From: JAGWBF01 sp965116325
GTDB lineage: Bacteria > Chloroflexota > Dehalococcoidia > Lucifugimonadales > JAGWBF01
Direction: 5' to 3'
Assembly: GCA_965116325.1 (NCBI GenBank)
Contig: OZ220675.1
Location: 2,305,889 to 2,369,888 of the forward strand
Length of the DNA: 64,000 nucleotides
Shown: positions 26,284-35,160 of the stretch, piece by piece
Layout of the letters: each line of letters opens with the position of its first letter
Position numbering within the stretch: the stretch's first letter is position 1
The notes under the pieces: model-generated
Database searches by the model: none
Seen by the model: only the letters and a program-made list of their open reading frames with translations
Told to the model about the DNA's origin: nothing
Program-made: the position numbers and the translations under genes

Positions 26284-26526
26284 CCGGCTTTCCCCGCTTT
26301 CGGGTGGCCCGTATCTTGGGGGGATTGTAGGGCGGCCCTCTTAGGGGTGTCAAGCTAAACGACCTGCACGTGAGGGTCGCAAAGTCCTTCCTTGACCTGT
26401 GCTGAGGGGCTCCCTAAGATGCGATAGAAAGCGGGGGCCCTCACCTTCATGCCTCCAAATCAACTGACCTTGGAAAATCCAATTTAGGGCGCGGGCACAG
26501 GGGATATCGAGACGGAACCTACAACT
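26284..26526. other. Divergent intergenic region mqnE / ECF sigma
   Basis: It must hold the promoters of both divergent operons. I see no strong -10/-35 pair; if the sigma gene is autoregulated its promoter would not match the housekeeping consensus. Confidence 0.3.
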
Positions 26527-27138
26527 GTGGAATTCCAGTGCGAGGGCCACGGCCCCCTGGCGGTGGCGGACCGCACAGGCGTTCAACACTGCTTCAACTG
26601 CATCCAAGGGGCCTACCAAGCAAGGGCGGAGAACCTTGCCTTCCAGATGCTGGGCGACCGCGCCCTGGCTGAAGATGCGACCCAGGATGCCTTCCTGTCG
26701 GCCTATAGGAGCTTCCCCAGCTTCCGCGGCCCCAACCTGAAGGCTTGGCTCCTGCGTATCGTTGCCAATCGCTGCCGGGATATGCTCCGTTCAGGCAAGA
26801 TCCGCCCCACCCTTTCCCTGGAATACCCTTCCGGGCCTGGGGATACCGGCTCGACGCCTGTCCTTGACCTGCCGTCGGGAGATGAGACACCGGAAGAGCA
26901 TGCCCTTCGTAACGAGCTGGGTGCGGTGATCCAGCAGGGCCTCCAGGGCCTCTCAGAAGAACGAAGGTCGACCGTCCACTTGGTGGATGTCCAGGGCTTC
27001 AGCTACGAGGAGGCGGCCCAGGTGCTGGGCGCCAACATCGGAACCATTCGTTCCCGCCTGGCCAGGGGCAGGGCTGAAATGCGGGACTACCTCCAGCAGC
27101 ACCAGGAACTATTGCCGGAAAGGTTTCGTCGTACTTAG
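26527..27138 (+). CDS. ECF-type RNA polymerase sigma factor
   Basis: A 203-residue sigma-70 family protein with only regions 2 and 4. Region 2 reads LAFQMLGDRALAEDATQDAFLSAYRSFPSF followed by LRIVANRCRDMLRS. Region 4 reads LSEERRSTVHLVDVQGFSYEEAAQVLG and IGTIRSRLARGRAEMRDYL. The start codon is GTG. A zinc-finger anti-sigma gene follows after 12 bases, the usual paired arrangement. The N-terminal 25 residues are unlike other sigmas and contain two cysteines (HCFNC). Confidence 0.92.
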   Translation: MEFQCEGHGPLAVADRTGVQHCFNCIQGAYQARAENLAFQMLGDRALAEDATQDAFLSAYRSFPSFRGPNLKAWLLRIVANRCRDMLRSGKIRPTLSLEYPSGPGDTGSTPVLDLPSGDETPEEHALRNELGAVIQQGLQGLSEERRSTVHLVDVQGFSYEEAAQVLGANIGTIRSRLARGRAEMRDYLQQHQELLPERFRRT

Positions 27139-27150
27139 CACGAGGCAGGT

Positions 27151-27861
27151 ATGAGGTTCTTCAGAAGACAGGTACAACATATCGGATTGCAGGAGATCTC
27201 CGACCTGATCGATGACCGACTACCCGGCCATCGGAAGGAGCAGGTTGAGGCCCATGTGTTGTCGTGCGATCTCTGCCGGGAAGAGCTGCAGGGCCTGAAA
27301 TACACCGTCGGCTTGCTCCAGCAGGCGCCCATGCTCGCCCCCCGGCGCAGGCTGGCCATGCAGGAGGTCCCGCCACCAGTCGCGGCCCGGTCCCTGGTGG
27401 CATCGTGGGCTTATGGCGCCGCAGCATCGGTTGCTGCCGTGCTTCTGGCTGTGGTCCTGGGCGCCGACCTGATGGGAGCGCTGCCCGGAGGCGGGAACGA
27501 TTTCGCGGCTGAGGAAAGCTCCTTCCCAGTCGAGCAGAGCGCCTTCTCTGACGACCAGATCGAGAGCGAATTTGCTTTGGACGCTGAAGAGGTTGCATCG
27601 GATGATGTCGGAATTCTGAGCGAATCATCGGAAGATGAGCAGGTGGCACTAAAGGAGCTGCCCGAAAGGGCCCAGGAGTCAGAGCCTCTTGAGGAAGCAA
27701 GGGCAGCCCGAATCACCACTGAAGCTCCTGTCGAGGGGGAAGAGCACAAAGAGACTCATGTGCTCTGGCGGGCGCTGGAAGGGGTCCTGGCTGGATCGCT
27801 GGCTCTCCTCCTGGGAGTTGGCTTGTGGCGTCTCCTTAGGTCGCGACGGCCAACTCCCTGA
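27151..27861 (+). CDS. Anti-sigma factor with zinc-finger domain and two membrane segments
   Basis: A 236-residue protein. The N-terminus has the zf-HC2 pattern (Cys-x2-Cys after His in EAHVLSCDLCREEL), preceded by LQEISDLIDDRLPGHRKE. A membrane helix runs at about residues 88-110, followed by an acidic, Ser/Glu-rich stretch of about 90 residues. A second hydrophobic segment near the C-terminus (VLAGSLALLLGVGLWRLL) ends in a basic tail. It probably holds the upstream sigma factor at the membrane. The acidic extracytoplasmic loop could be the signal-sensing or protease-target part; that is inference. Confidence 0.85.
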   Translation: MRFFRRQVQHIGLQEISDLIDDRLPGHRKEQVEAHVLSCDLCREELQGLKYTVGLLQQAPMLAPRRRLAMQEVPPPVAARSLVASWAYGAAASVAAVLLAVVLGADLMGALPGGGNDFAAEESSFPVEQSAFSDDQIESEFALDAEEVASDDVGILSESSEDEQVALKELPERAQESEPLEEARAARITTEAPVEGEEHKETHVLWRALEGVLAGSLALLLGVGLWRLLRSRRPTP

Positions 27862-27937
27862 CGGGCATCCAGGTTGAAGCTCCCTTCGGCGGCTGGTACA
27901 CTGGCGCCGAAATCGATATTTGGGACCAGGCGTAGTT

Positions 27938-28582
27938 ATGCTCCTCAGTGATAAAGGGATCCGTGAAGCCCAGGAATCGGGAAGGATCAAAATAGATCCC
28001 TGGGATGAGACCCTGCTCCAACCCGCCAGCATGGATCTGCGCCTTGGCCGCAAGATACGGGTGTTCCGGAACTCCATGGTCCCCTACATCGATGTCAAAC
28101 AGGAGCTTCCGGACCTGACCGAGCTGGTCGAAATCGATGAGGTCAACCCCTTCTTTCTGCATCCCAGCGAGTTCGCCCTCGGCGTCATCTACGAGCGGAT
28201 CTGCCTATCACCCAGCATAGCAGCCCGCCTGGACGGCAAGAGTTCTCTGGGGAGATTGGGCCTGCTTGTGCATTCCACGGCGGGTTGGGTAGACCCCGGC
28301 TGGCGGGGACACCTCACCCTGGAGTTGAGCAACGTATCAAGTCTGCCCATCAGCCTGTACTACCAGATGAAGATCTCCCAGATATCGTTCATGGAACTCT
28401 CGACGCCTTCCGAACATCCCTACGGGTCGGGGAGCTTGGAGAGCAAGTACCAGGACCAGGCCGCGCCGGAGCCCAGCCGTTACTACAGGAATTACGTTTC
28501 CAAGGGAAGCAGCCCCAAGTCGGGTGGCAGACGGCGCACTCCTAAAGGTGATCGGAACCTCGGCGAATCCCTCCCGGGTTAG
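27938..28582 (+). CDS. dcd: dCTP deaminase
   Basis: A 214-residue trimeric nucleotide deaminase. LLQPASMDLRLG, DGKSSLGRLGLLVHSTAG, VDPGWRGHLTLELSN (with the catalytic Glu) and the C-terminal KYQDQAAPEPSRYYRNY are diagnostic. About 25 basic, low-complexity residues extend beyond the usual C-terminus. The Met at 27938 starts the standard N-terminus. A monofunctional or a bifunctional (dUMP-forming) role cannot be separated here. Confidence 0.93.
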   Translation: MLLSDKGIREAQESGRIKIDPWDETLLQPASMDLRLGRKIRVFRNSMVPYIDVKQELPDLTELVEIDEVNPFFLHPSEFALGVIYERICLSPSIAARLDGKSSLGRLGLLVHSTAGWVDPGWRGHLTLELSNVSSLPISLYYQMKISQISFMELSTPSEHPYGSGSLESKYQDQAAPEPSRYYRNYVSKGSSPKSGGRRRTPKGDRNLGESLPG

Positions 28583-28588
28583 CAGCCG

Positions 28589-29719
28589 ATGGGTACGGAT
28601 TCAAGACCCCACGAAGGACACATGGAGCGGGCTATTCACCTTGCCCGGAGAGCCCGCGGAACGACCAGCCCCAATCCTTCAGTTGGGGCCGTCATTGTCA
28701 AAGATGGGGTAGTCCTCGGTGAGGGCTGGACATCGCCCCCGGGAGGCCCCCACGCCGAGATTGTAGCCTTGGGCCAAGCGGGCGAGGCAGCGGCGGGGGC
28801 TGTCCTGTACTCGACCATGGAGCCGTGCTGTATCTGGGGGAAGACGCCACCCTGTACCGACGCCATAGTCGCCGCTGGCATTTCCGCGGTCCACGCGGCG
28901 ACTAGAGACCCCAATCCCAGGATTTCAGGGAAGGGACTGGAAGCGCTGGGAGAGTCGGGGATCATGGTTTCCTGCGGTACCCGCGAGGACGAGGCCCTTG
29001 TGATGTACGAGGCCTTCTCCAAGCACATCAACACGGGGCTTCCCTTCGTGACCGCCAAATTCGCAGCCAGCCTGGATGGCAAGATAGCAACCAGGACCGG
29101 CTCTTCCCGCTGGATCACGGGAGAAGCCGCTAGACAACACGTCCACGAGGTCCGGCGGGGGTGCGATGCTATAATGGCGGGCGTCAACACCATCGTGGTG
29201 GACGACCCTCAGCTAACCGTCCGCTGGCCCGACGGCGCGCTGCACACCCGGCAGCCTCTGAGGGTGGTCTTGGACAGCTCAGGTCGCACTCCTCCCGGTG
29301 CCGCGATTCTCACTCAACCCGGAGAGACCCTCGTAGTGACGGTGGACATGCCTGCGGACCGGGCCGCGGCTCTAGTGAAAGCGGGCGCCAGGGTGCTGAC
29401 CGCCCCGGCCACCAGGGACGGACGGGTGGATCTCGCCTGGGTGCTGGAACATCTCGGCCGGCAGGGGATCGTGGACCTGATTATCGAGGGAGGAGGCACC
29501 CTCCTGGGATCCGTGTTTGATGCAGGCTTGGCGGACAAGGTGTCCGCCTATATAGCGCCATCGATAGTCGGAGGCTCCTCGGCGCCGTCCCCCGTGGGCG
29601 GCTGGGGGGCGGAAGATATCAAGCAAGCCCTTCGCCTAACCCGAACAAGGGTGGAGACCCTGGGCGACGATTTCCTGATCACAGGATATCCCATCCGACA
29701 GGACCAGGCCGGGACGTAA
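28589..29719 (+). CDS. ribD: Bifunctional riboflavin deaminase/reductase
   Basis: A 376-residue fusion. The deaminase half has zinc ligands in GGPHAEIVAL and MEPCCIWGKTPPCTDA. The reductase half begins FVTAKFAASLDGKIATRTGSSRWITG and has DLIIEGGGTLLGSVFD. It carries out the second and third steps from GTP to riboflavin. It starts 6 bases after dcd and leads the ribD-ribE-ribBA operon. I see no FMN riboswitch in front of it. Confidence 0.96.
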   Translation: MGTDSRPHEGHMERAIHLARRARGTTSPNPSVGAVIVKDGVVLGEGWTSPPGGPHAEIVALGQAGEAAAGAVLYSTMEPCCIWGKTPPCTDAIVAAGISAVHAATRDPNPRISGKGLEALGESGIMVSCGTREDEALVMYEAFSKHINTGLPFVTAKFAASLDGKIATRTGSSRWITGEAARQHVHEVRRGCDAIMAGVNTIVVDDPQLTVRWPDGALHTRQPLRVVLDSSGRTPPGAAILTQPGETLVVTVDMPADRAAALVKAGARVLTAPATRDGRVDLAWVLEHLGRQGIVDLIIEGGGTLLGSVFDAGLADKVSAYIAPSIVGGSSAPSPVGGWGAEDIKQALRLTRTRVETLGDDFLITGYPIRQDQAGT

Positions 29720-29738
29720 CCGTCCGAAAGTGTAAGGA

Positions 29739-30341
29739 ATGTTCACTGGAATCGTAGAAGAGGTCGGGCGTGTCACGTCGCTGGAGCCCTCCCAAGCTCC
29801 GCGGAATATAGCGACGTTGACCGTGGCGGCGGGGCCGGTGCTCGAAGGGATGAAGCTGGGCGACAGCATCGCCATTAACGGCGCCTGCCTGACAGTAGTG
29901 TCCCTGGATTCAGCAAGCTTCCAGGTGGAGATGGTGCCTGAGACGATGCGTCGCACTAACCTGGGACAGCTGGGGGTGGGCAAGTTGGTCAACCTGGAGC
30001 GCCCTCTGGCGGTTTCGGACCGGCTGGGTGGCCACATAGTCCAGGGACATGTGGACGGCACAGGGACGCTGTCGTCCATGGCGCCGGAAGGTCAATCGGT
30101 TGTAATGGGTTTTGATGCGCCGGAGGCCCTGATGCCCTACATCGTGGGCAAGGGGTTCATCGCCCTGGACGGCGCCAGCTTGACGGTGGTCGAAAAGGGC
30201 ACTACCTCATTCACCATCTCCGTGATACCATATACGCTGGAAAACACCATCTTCAGGGAGAGGCATCTGGGAGACGTGGTCAACCTGGAGGTTGATGTGG
30301 TGGCCAAGTACGTGGAAAGCCTCCTGGATGCCAAGTCCTAG
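29739..30341 (+). CDS. ribE: Riboflavin synthase alpha chain
   Basis: A 200-residue protein made of two lumazine-binding halves. It begins MFTGIVEEVGRV, with NGACLTVVS and ETMRRTNLGQLGVGKLVNLE in the first half and GGHIVQGHVDGTG and LDGASLTVVE in the second. It dismutates two lumazines to riboflavin. Spacing to ribD and ribBA is about 20-30 bases. Confidence 0.96.
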   Translation: MFTGIVEEVGRVTSLEPSQAPRNIATLTVAAGPVLEGMKLGDSIAINGACLTVVSLDSASFQVEMVPETMRRTNLGQLGVGKLVNLERPLAVSDRLGGHIVQGHVDGTGTLSSMAPEGQSVVMGFDAPEALMPYIVGKGFIALDGASLTVVEKGTTSFTISVIPYTLENTIFRERHLGDVVNLEVDVVAKYVESLLDAKS

Positions 30342-30372
30342 CTAGACGGAAAATTCCCCGGGAGTCTGCAGC

Positions 30373-31581
30373 ATGCCGCTGGCAAGTGTAGAAGAAGGCA
30401 TAGAGGAAATCCGGCAGGGCAGGTTTCTCATCGTCGTCGATGATGAGAAACGGGAGAACGAGGGCGACCTTGTCATGGCCGCCGAAAAGGTTACTCCCGA
30501 AGCGGTAAATCTCATGATCACCTCTGCCAGGGGTCTTCTTTGCCTGCCCGTCATCGGGGAGCGCCTGGACGATCTCAACATGCCGTTGATGGTAAACGGG
30601 GACAACTCGGCCAAGTACGGCACTGCATTCACTGTTTCCGTCGATTACTTGAAGGGTGAGACAACCACCGGCATCTCAGCCTCCGACCGGGCTGCAACCA
30701 TCATTGCAATCACCGACCCCGAAGCCCAGCCCGAGGATTTCGCGCGACCTGGCCATGTTTTCCCCCTGAGGTATGAGCCTGGCGGTGTGCTGGTGCGGGC
30801 AGGCCACACCGAAGCGGTCGTGGATTTGGCTAAGATGGCAGGACTGTACCCCGCAGGCGTAGTCTGCGAAATCATCAATCCCGACGGCACCATGTCCCGG
30901 ATGGCTGACCTGGAGAAGTTCTCCGAAGAGCAGGACATCAAGATGGTCAGCATAGCCCAGATCATTGCCTACCGCCGGCGTCACGAGAAGCTGGTCGACA
31001 GGGTGGCCGAGGCCAGGCTTCCCACATCCAGGGGCGATTTTAACATCATGGCATTCAAGAGCGATGTGGACCCCGGGGAGCACCTTGCCCTGGTCATGGG
31101 CGAGTGGGACGAAGAAGAGCCTGTGCTGGTCAGGGTGCACAGCGAATGCTTGACCGGCGATGTGTTCGACAGCCTGCGCTGCGACTGCGGTGAGCAGAGG
31201 GAGGGAGCCCTCGATGCCATCTCCAGGGAAGGCAAGGGCGTCTTCCTCTACATGCCCCAGGAAGGGCGGGGGATAGGCCTCCACAACAAGATCAAGGCCT
31301 ACTCCCTCCAGGACCACGGCCTGGATACGGTCGATGCCAACGAGTCCCTGGGGTTCGAGTCGGACATGCGCCACTATGGCATTGGTGCCCAGATTCTGGT
31401 GTCCCTGGGCGTGAAGAAGATGCGCCTTCTGACCAACAACCCCAGGAAACTGGTCGGCCTATCGGGCTACGGCTTGGAGATAGTTGAGCGGGTGCCCATC
31501 GAGACCAGCGCCAACGAAGAGAACCGGGACTATCTCAAGACCAAGAAGACCCGCATGGGCCATATCCTCTGGTCCTGCTAG
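30373..31581 (+). CDS. ribBA: DHBP synthase / GTP cyclohydrolase II
   Basis: A 402-residue fusion. The N-terminal half makes 3,4-dihydroxy-2-butanone 4-phosphate (VVDDEKRENEGDLVMAAE, SARGLLCLP, GHTEAVVDLAKMAG). The C-terminal half opens GTP and has the zinc site SECLTGDVFDSLRCDCGEQ and MPQEGRGIGLHNKIKAY. The lumazine synthase gene ribH is not in the window. The stop is only 3 bases from the stop of the converging prfB. Confidence 0.96.
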   Translation: MPLASVEEGIEEIRQGRFLIVVDDEKRENEGDLVMAAEKVTPEAVNLMITSARGLLCLPVIGERLDDLNMPLMVNGDNSAKYGTAFTVSVDYLKGETTTGISASDRAATIIAITDPEAQPEDFARPGHVFPLRYEPGGVLVRAGHTEAVVDLAKMAGLYPAGVVCEIINPDGTMSRMADLEKFSEEQDIKMVSIAQIIAYRRRHEKLVDRVAEARLPTSRGDFNIMAFKSDVDPGEHLALVMGEWDEEEPVLVRVHSECLTGDVFDSLRCDCGEQREGALDAISREGKGVFLYMPQEGRGIGLHNKIKAYSLQDHGLDTVDANESLGFESDMRHYGIGAQILVSLGVKKMRLLTNNPRKLVGLSGYGLEIVERVPIETSANEENRDYLKTKKTRMGHILWSC

Positions 31582-31584
31582 CGC

Positions 31585-32686
31585 CTACTCGCTGCCCATG
31601 GTCGAAGCCAGGTAGGCGCTGAGGAACTCATCCAAGTTTCCGTCCAGGGTCCCCTGGGTGTTGCTTGTCTGATGTCCAGTCCTGTGGTCCTTGACCATCT
31701 GGTAGGGATGTAAAACGTAACTCCGGATCTGGTTCCCCCACTCGGCCGATACGTGCTTTCCCTTTAGCTTTGCCACCTCCTGGGCCTTCTCTTCCATCTG
31801 GCGTTCCAGCAGGCGGGCCATGAGAATCTTCATGGCGAACTCCCGGTTCTGGTACTGGGAGCGCTCATTCTGACACGTTACCACGATGCCTGTGCTGAGG
31901 TGGGTTATCCTGACTGCAGAGGCAACCTTCTGAACGTTCTGCCCGCCGGGCCCGCTGGAGCGATAGAATTCCACCTTCAGCTCGTCGGGCCTCACACTGA
32001 CCTCGGGGTCCTCCTCGGCGGCTGGCAGCACCTCGATCAACGCAAAGGATGTGTGCCTGGAGTGGTTGGCGTCGAAGGGCGAGAGCCGGACCAGGCGATG
32101 CACCCCCCGCTCAGCCTTCAGGTACCCGTAGGCGTGCTCTCCGGTGATCTCCGCCGTGGCGCTCTTCAGGCCCGCTTCGTCGCCCTGGGACACATCCAGC
32201 ACTTCGGTGCTGAAGCGCTTTCCTTCGGCCCAGCGCAGGTACATCCTGAGGAGCATCTCGGCCCAGTCTTGGGACTCGGTGCCTCCGGCGCCAGCATGTA
32301 CCGATAGTATGGCAGCCCTGTTGTCGTATGGGCCGGAGAGGGTAAGCTCGAACTCTTTCGCATCGAGGGTGCTGCGGATATCCAGTACCTCGGCTTCCAG
32401 CTGCCCTTCCAGGGAATGGTCATCCTCTTCCATCGCCAGGTCCACAAGCTCTAGGAGGGTTGACGCCCTGGATTCCAGGTCTCGCCAGAAACCGGCCTGT
32501 TCCTTCAGCTTGGCAAGTTGCTGCATCTTCTGCTGGGCTTCCTTTGGGTCGTCCCAGAACTGGGGGTCCCCTGCCAGCTCCTCAAGATGCGCAGCTTCAG
32601 TCTCCTTGGCGGATATGTCAAAGACGCGTCAGCACTGAGTCAATGTTGTCGATCAGCTCTCTAACGTTGTGCCTCTGTTCTTGCAT
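31585..32686 (-). CDS. prfB: Peptide chain release factor 2, expressed by +1 frameshifting
   Basis: A 366-residue product when read with one +1 shift. The first 22 codons start at the ATG at 32686 (AAGGTG 8 bases upstream) and end at TGA 32618-32620. The remaining frame continues DISAKETEAAHLEELAGD without its own start. It carries the RF2-specific SPF tripeptide (LVRLSPFDANHSRH) and the GGQ loop (SSGPGGQNVQKVAS). RF2 reads UGA and UAA, so in-frame UGA stalling autoregulates its own synthesis. It is last in the radical SAM-fabF-recJ-nfi-prfB run. Confidence 0.95.
32617..32623 (-). promoter_or_regulatory. Programmed +1 ribosomal frameshift site (CTT-TGA-C)
   Basis: The minus strand reads CTTTGAC, the canonical prfB slippery stop. 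The expected purine-rich internal Shine-Dalgarno (AGGGGG in E. coli) just upstream is not present; the preceding bases are GTGCTGACGCGT. Confidence 0.9.
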
Positions 32687-32718
32687 ATTCAACACCTTTG
32701 CTAATTTCCGATTTGGCT

Positions 32719-33387
32719 CTAGTGCGTCCGGCCTGCAGCCTGGTGGGCCCTGCGGGTAGGCTCGGGCATTCTCCTGCCATTGCAGGATGCTAGGACCCAT
32801 TTTACCGAAGTATCAATATCGATTAAATGCCCTGGGGAGACGTACATCGGCCTAACCTTGTTCCGGGTGCGCACCGCCGCCCCGACTTCCTCGCCCTTAT
32901 GCACCAGGGGGCTGCGGGCCCCCGCCGCTATAGGAAGCTCCTCGTGGCTGCCGACCAGAATGGACTTGGCGCAGCCGACGGTGGGGGTTTCAGTCAATAG
33001 TCCGATGTGGCAAGCGAGCCCGAACCGACGGGGATGGGCCAAGCCCTGGCCATCTACATAGATGATGTGCGGATGGGTCTCCAGCTGCTCCAAGGCATCC
33101 AGCAGGACAGGAGTTTCCCGGAAGGAAAGCAGGCCGGGGATGTAGGGAAAGGGAGGCTTGCCTTCGGCGGTCTTGACTTCGACCGGTTCCAGGGAGGGGT
33201 ACTCCAAAACCACTGCGGCCCCTCTTACCACGCCGTGGGAGTCGGGCGGGGATATGTCCAGCCCTGCCAAGTAGCGCACGATCCCTGGGACTGCTGAAAT
33301 CGTCGATACACTTTCGGCCAGTTGCACCTGCAGGTCCCTGGCTTGGGCGGTGGAAATGTCCCAGGAATGCAGCCGGCGCAGCTTCAT
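32719..33387 (-). CDS. nfi: Endonuclease V
   Basis: A 222-residue enzyme that nicks DNA one base beyond deaminated adenine (inosine). Catalytic Asp44 is in LAGLDISPPD; PYIPGLLSFRE, the metal-binding Asp in YVDGQGLAHPRRFGLACHIG and GCAKSILVG are the standard motifs. About 15 extra basic residues follow the usual C-terminus. It lies between recJ and prfB, next to another DNA repair gene. Confidence 0.93.
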   Translation of the reverse strand: MKLRRLHSWDISTAQARDLQVQLAESVSTISAVPGIVRYLAGLDISPPDSHGVVRGAAVVLEYPSLEPVEVKTAEGKPPFPYIPGLLSFRETPVLLDALEQLETHPHIIYVDGQGLAHPRRFGLACHIGLLTETPTVGCAKSILVGSHEELPIAAGARSPLVHKGEEVGAAVRTRNKVRPMYVSPGHLIDIDTSVKWVLASCNGRRMPEPTRRAHQAAGRTH

Positions 33388-33405
33388 CTAGTCTTCGAGC
33401 TTGCC

Positions 33406-35124
33406 TTAGGACTGGTGCGACGGACGAAAGTCCAGCAGCTTTAGCGAGATTACCCTGGTGTCGCCTCTCTGCTCGGTGCTAAGGGTGTAGGCCGCATCTA
33501 TCCGTGAGGCGCCGTTGGGCCATCGCTCACCCAGGTCGAAGGCTGTGGCATCCCAGGTAACCCCGCGTTCCCGGAGTCGCAGCTTCAGGTGCTGCCCCTT
33601 GTTCCCCATGAGGCGGACATGGAGGGGTTCCAGGTTTCGGGAGAGGAACACGGGTGCCCGGTTCGCCGGTCCGAAGGGTTCCATGGCTTCCAACCACTTG
33701 TAGGCTTCGCCAACCAAGCTGGCGGCAGGAGCCTCCGCATCGATCTCCAGGCAGGGCTCCAGGTCCTTTTTGTCTATGGCATCTGCGGCTGCCTGCCGTA
33801 GCCTCTGCGAAAGGGCGGGCAGCTTTTCGGGTGACACTTCCAGCCCGGCTGCCATGCTGTGCCCCCCGTGTTGAAGAAGCAGGTCCTCGCAGCCGTCGAA
33901 GGACTGGGCAAGGTTGAATCCGGGAACGCTGCGGGCGCTTCCCCGGAGCACACCGTCTTTCCTCGAGAGCACGAGAGATGGGCGGTGGAAACGGTCCACC
34001 AGCCTCCCAGCGATCAGTCCGGCAATTCCTGGCAGGACATCGTCGTCGCCAAAAACGATGAAGGGGGGCAAGGTCTCCCCTTCCGAGACGAATGCTTGGG
34101 CCCTGCTCCAGCCTTCCGCCGTCTGCCTCTGTCGCTCCCGGTTCAGCTGCTCCAAGGTGTCGGATAGGGTCTCGGCTTCCTCAAAAGAGGGTGTGGTCAA
34201 CAGCTGGTAGCTGGCTGAGGCGTGCTGCATTCTGCCGGCGGCGTTGAGCCTGGGAGCTATGGAGAAGCCCACCGTCTCGGCTGAGATAGCGCCAGGCTTG
34301 ATGCCAGCTCTCCTGTACAAAGCCTGGAGCCCCGGCCTCCGGGTACGCCTCAGATGGGCAACCCCCTGCTGCACAATGTGGCGGTTTTCGCCCCGCATGG
34401 GCACAAGGTCGGCCACGGTGCTCATAGCCGCCAGCTCATAGAGGGAAGGGGCATCCTCCGTTCCCAGTGCCTTGTACACGCCCTGGACCAATTTGAGGGC
34501 CAAGCCCCCGCCGGACAGGTCAGAGAAGGGACTCGGCCCTCCCGCCATCTGGGGGTTGATTGTTGCCACGGCGGGGGCCTCCCTCACAGATCCGGGCACG
34601 GACTGGGGAGGGGCATGGTGGTCGGTGATTATCACGTCCATGCCGAGGTCCTGAGCGAAGGCCACCTCGGAGGCAGAGGAGATGCCGCAATCGACGGTGA
34701 TCAGCACCGAGTTGCCCATTTCTCTCAGTACCTGCAGGGCCTCGGTGTTCAGTCCGTGGCCTTCGGTGATCCGGTCGGGAATGTAAGGAAAGACCTTGAT
34801 TCCCAGCCCTTGAAGCCCTTCGGCAACGATGGCGGTGCCGGTTACACCGTCCACATCGAAGTCCCCGAATATGCCCACGCTTTCCCCGCGCCTTTGGGCC
34901 GCAAGAATGCGCTCCACCGCCAGGGGGATGCCGGGAAGCTCGAAGGGGTCCGACGGGTAGTGGCGAGCGGGCTCCAAGAAAGCTTCCAGCTGGGTGGGAG
35001 TGGTAATCCCCCGGTTGTAGAGCACTTGGGAGATAACCGGGGGAATGTCCCCACGCCCCATCTCTAGGGCAGGAGCCTTTGGGCGAAGTTTCCACACCTT
35101 GCCCGTAGCAGTGATGGGTGGCAT
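33406..35124 (-). CDS. recJ: Single-stranded-DNA exonuclease RecJ
   Basis: A 572-residue DHH-family 5'-to-3' exonuclease. FGDFDVDGVTGTAIVAEGL, VDCGISSASEVAF and VIITDHHAPPQ supply the first metal motifs. The DHHA1 half contains RSVPGFNLAQSFDGCEDLLLQHGGHSMAAGL. It takes part in mismatch, base-excision and recombination repair. Length and motif order are normal. Confidence 0.95.
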   Translation of the reverse strand: MPPITATGKVWKLRPKAPALEMGRGDIPPVISQVLYNRGITTPTQLEAFLEPARHYPSDPFELPGIPLAVERILAAQRRGESVGIFGDFDVDGVTGTAIVAEGLQGLGIKVFPYIPDRITEGHGLNTEALQVLREMGNSVLITVDCGISSASEVAFAQDLGMDVIITDHHAPPQSVPGSVREAPAVATINPQMAGGPSPFSDLSGGGLALKLVQGVYKALGTEDAPSLYELAAMSTVADLVPMRGENRHIVQQGVAHLRRTRRPGLQALYRRAGIKPGAISAETVGFSIAPRLNAAGRMQHASASYQLLTTPSFEEAETLSDTLEQLNRERQRQTAEGWSRAQAFVSEGETLPPFIVFGDDDVLPGIAGLIAGRLVDRFHRPSLVLSRKDGVLRGSARSVPGFNLAQSFDGCEDLLLQHGGHSMAAGLEVSPEKLPALSQRLRQAAADAIDKKDLEPCLEIDAEAPAASLVGEAYKWLEAMEPFGPANRAPVFLSRNLEPLHVRLMGNKGQHLKLRLRERGVTWDATAFDLGERWPNGASRIDAAYTLSTEQRGDTRVISLKLLDFRPSHQS

Positions 35125-35160
35125 AGCTCCTCAGCGGATGGGGATTTGGGAGATGCGAGG

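Noticed and set aside
28540..28600. An FMN riboswitch in front of ribD, and a TPP riboswitch before thiE
   Set aside because: The gaps are only a few bases or overlap the preceding genes, and no conserved riboswitch core is seen.
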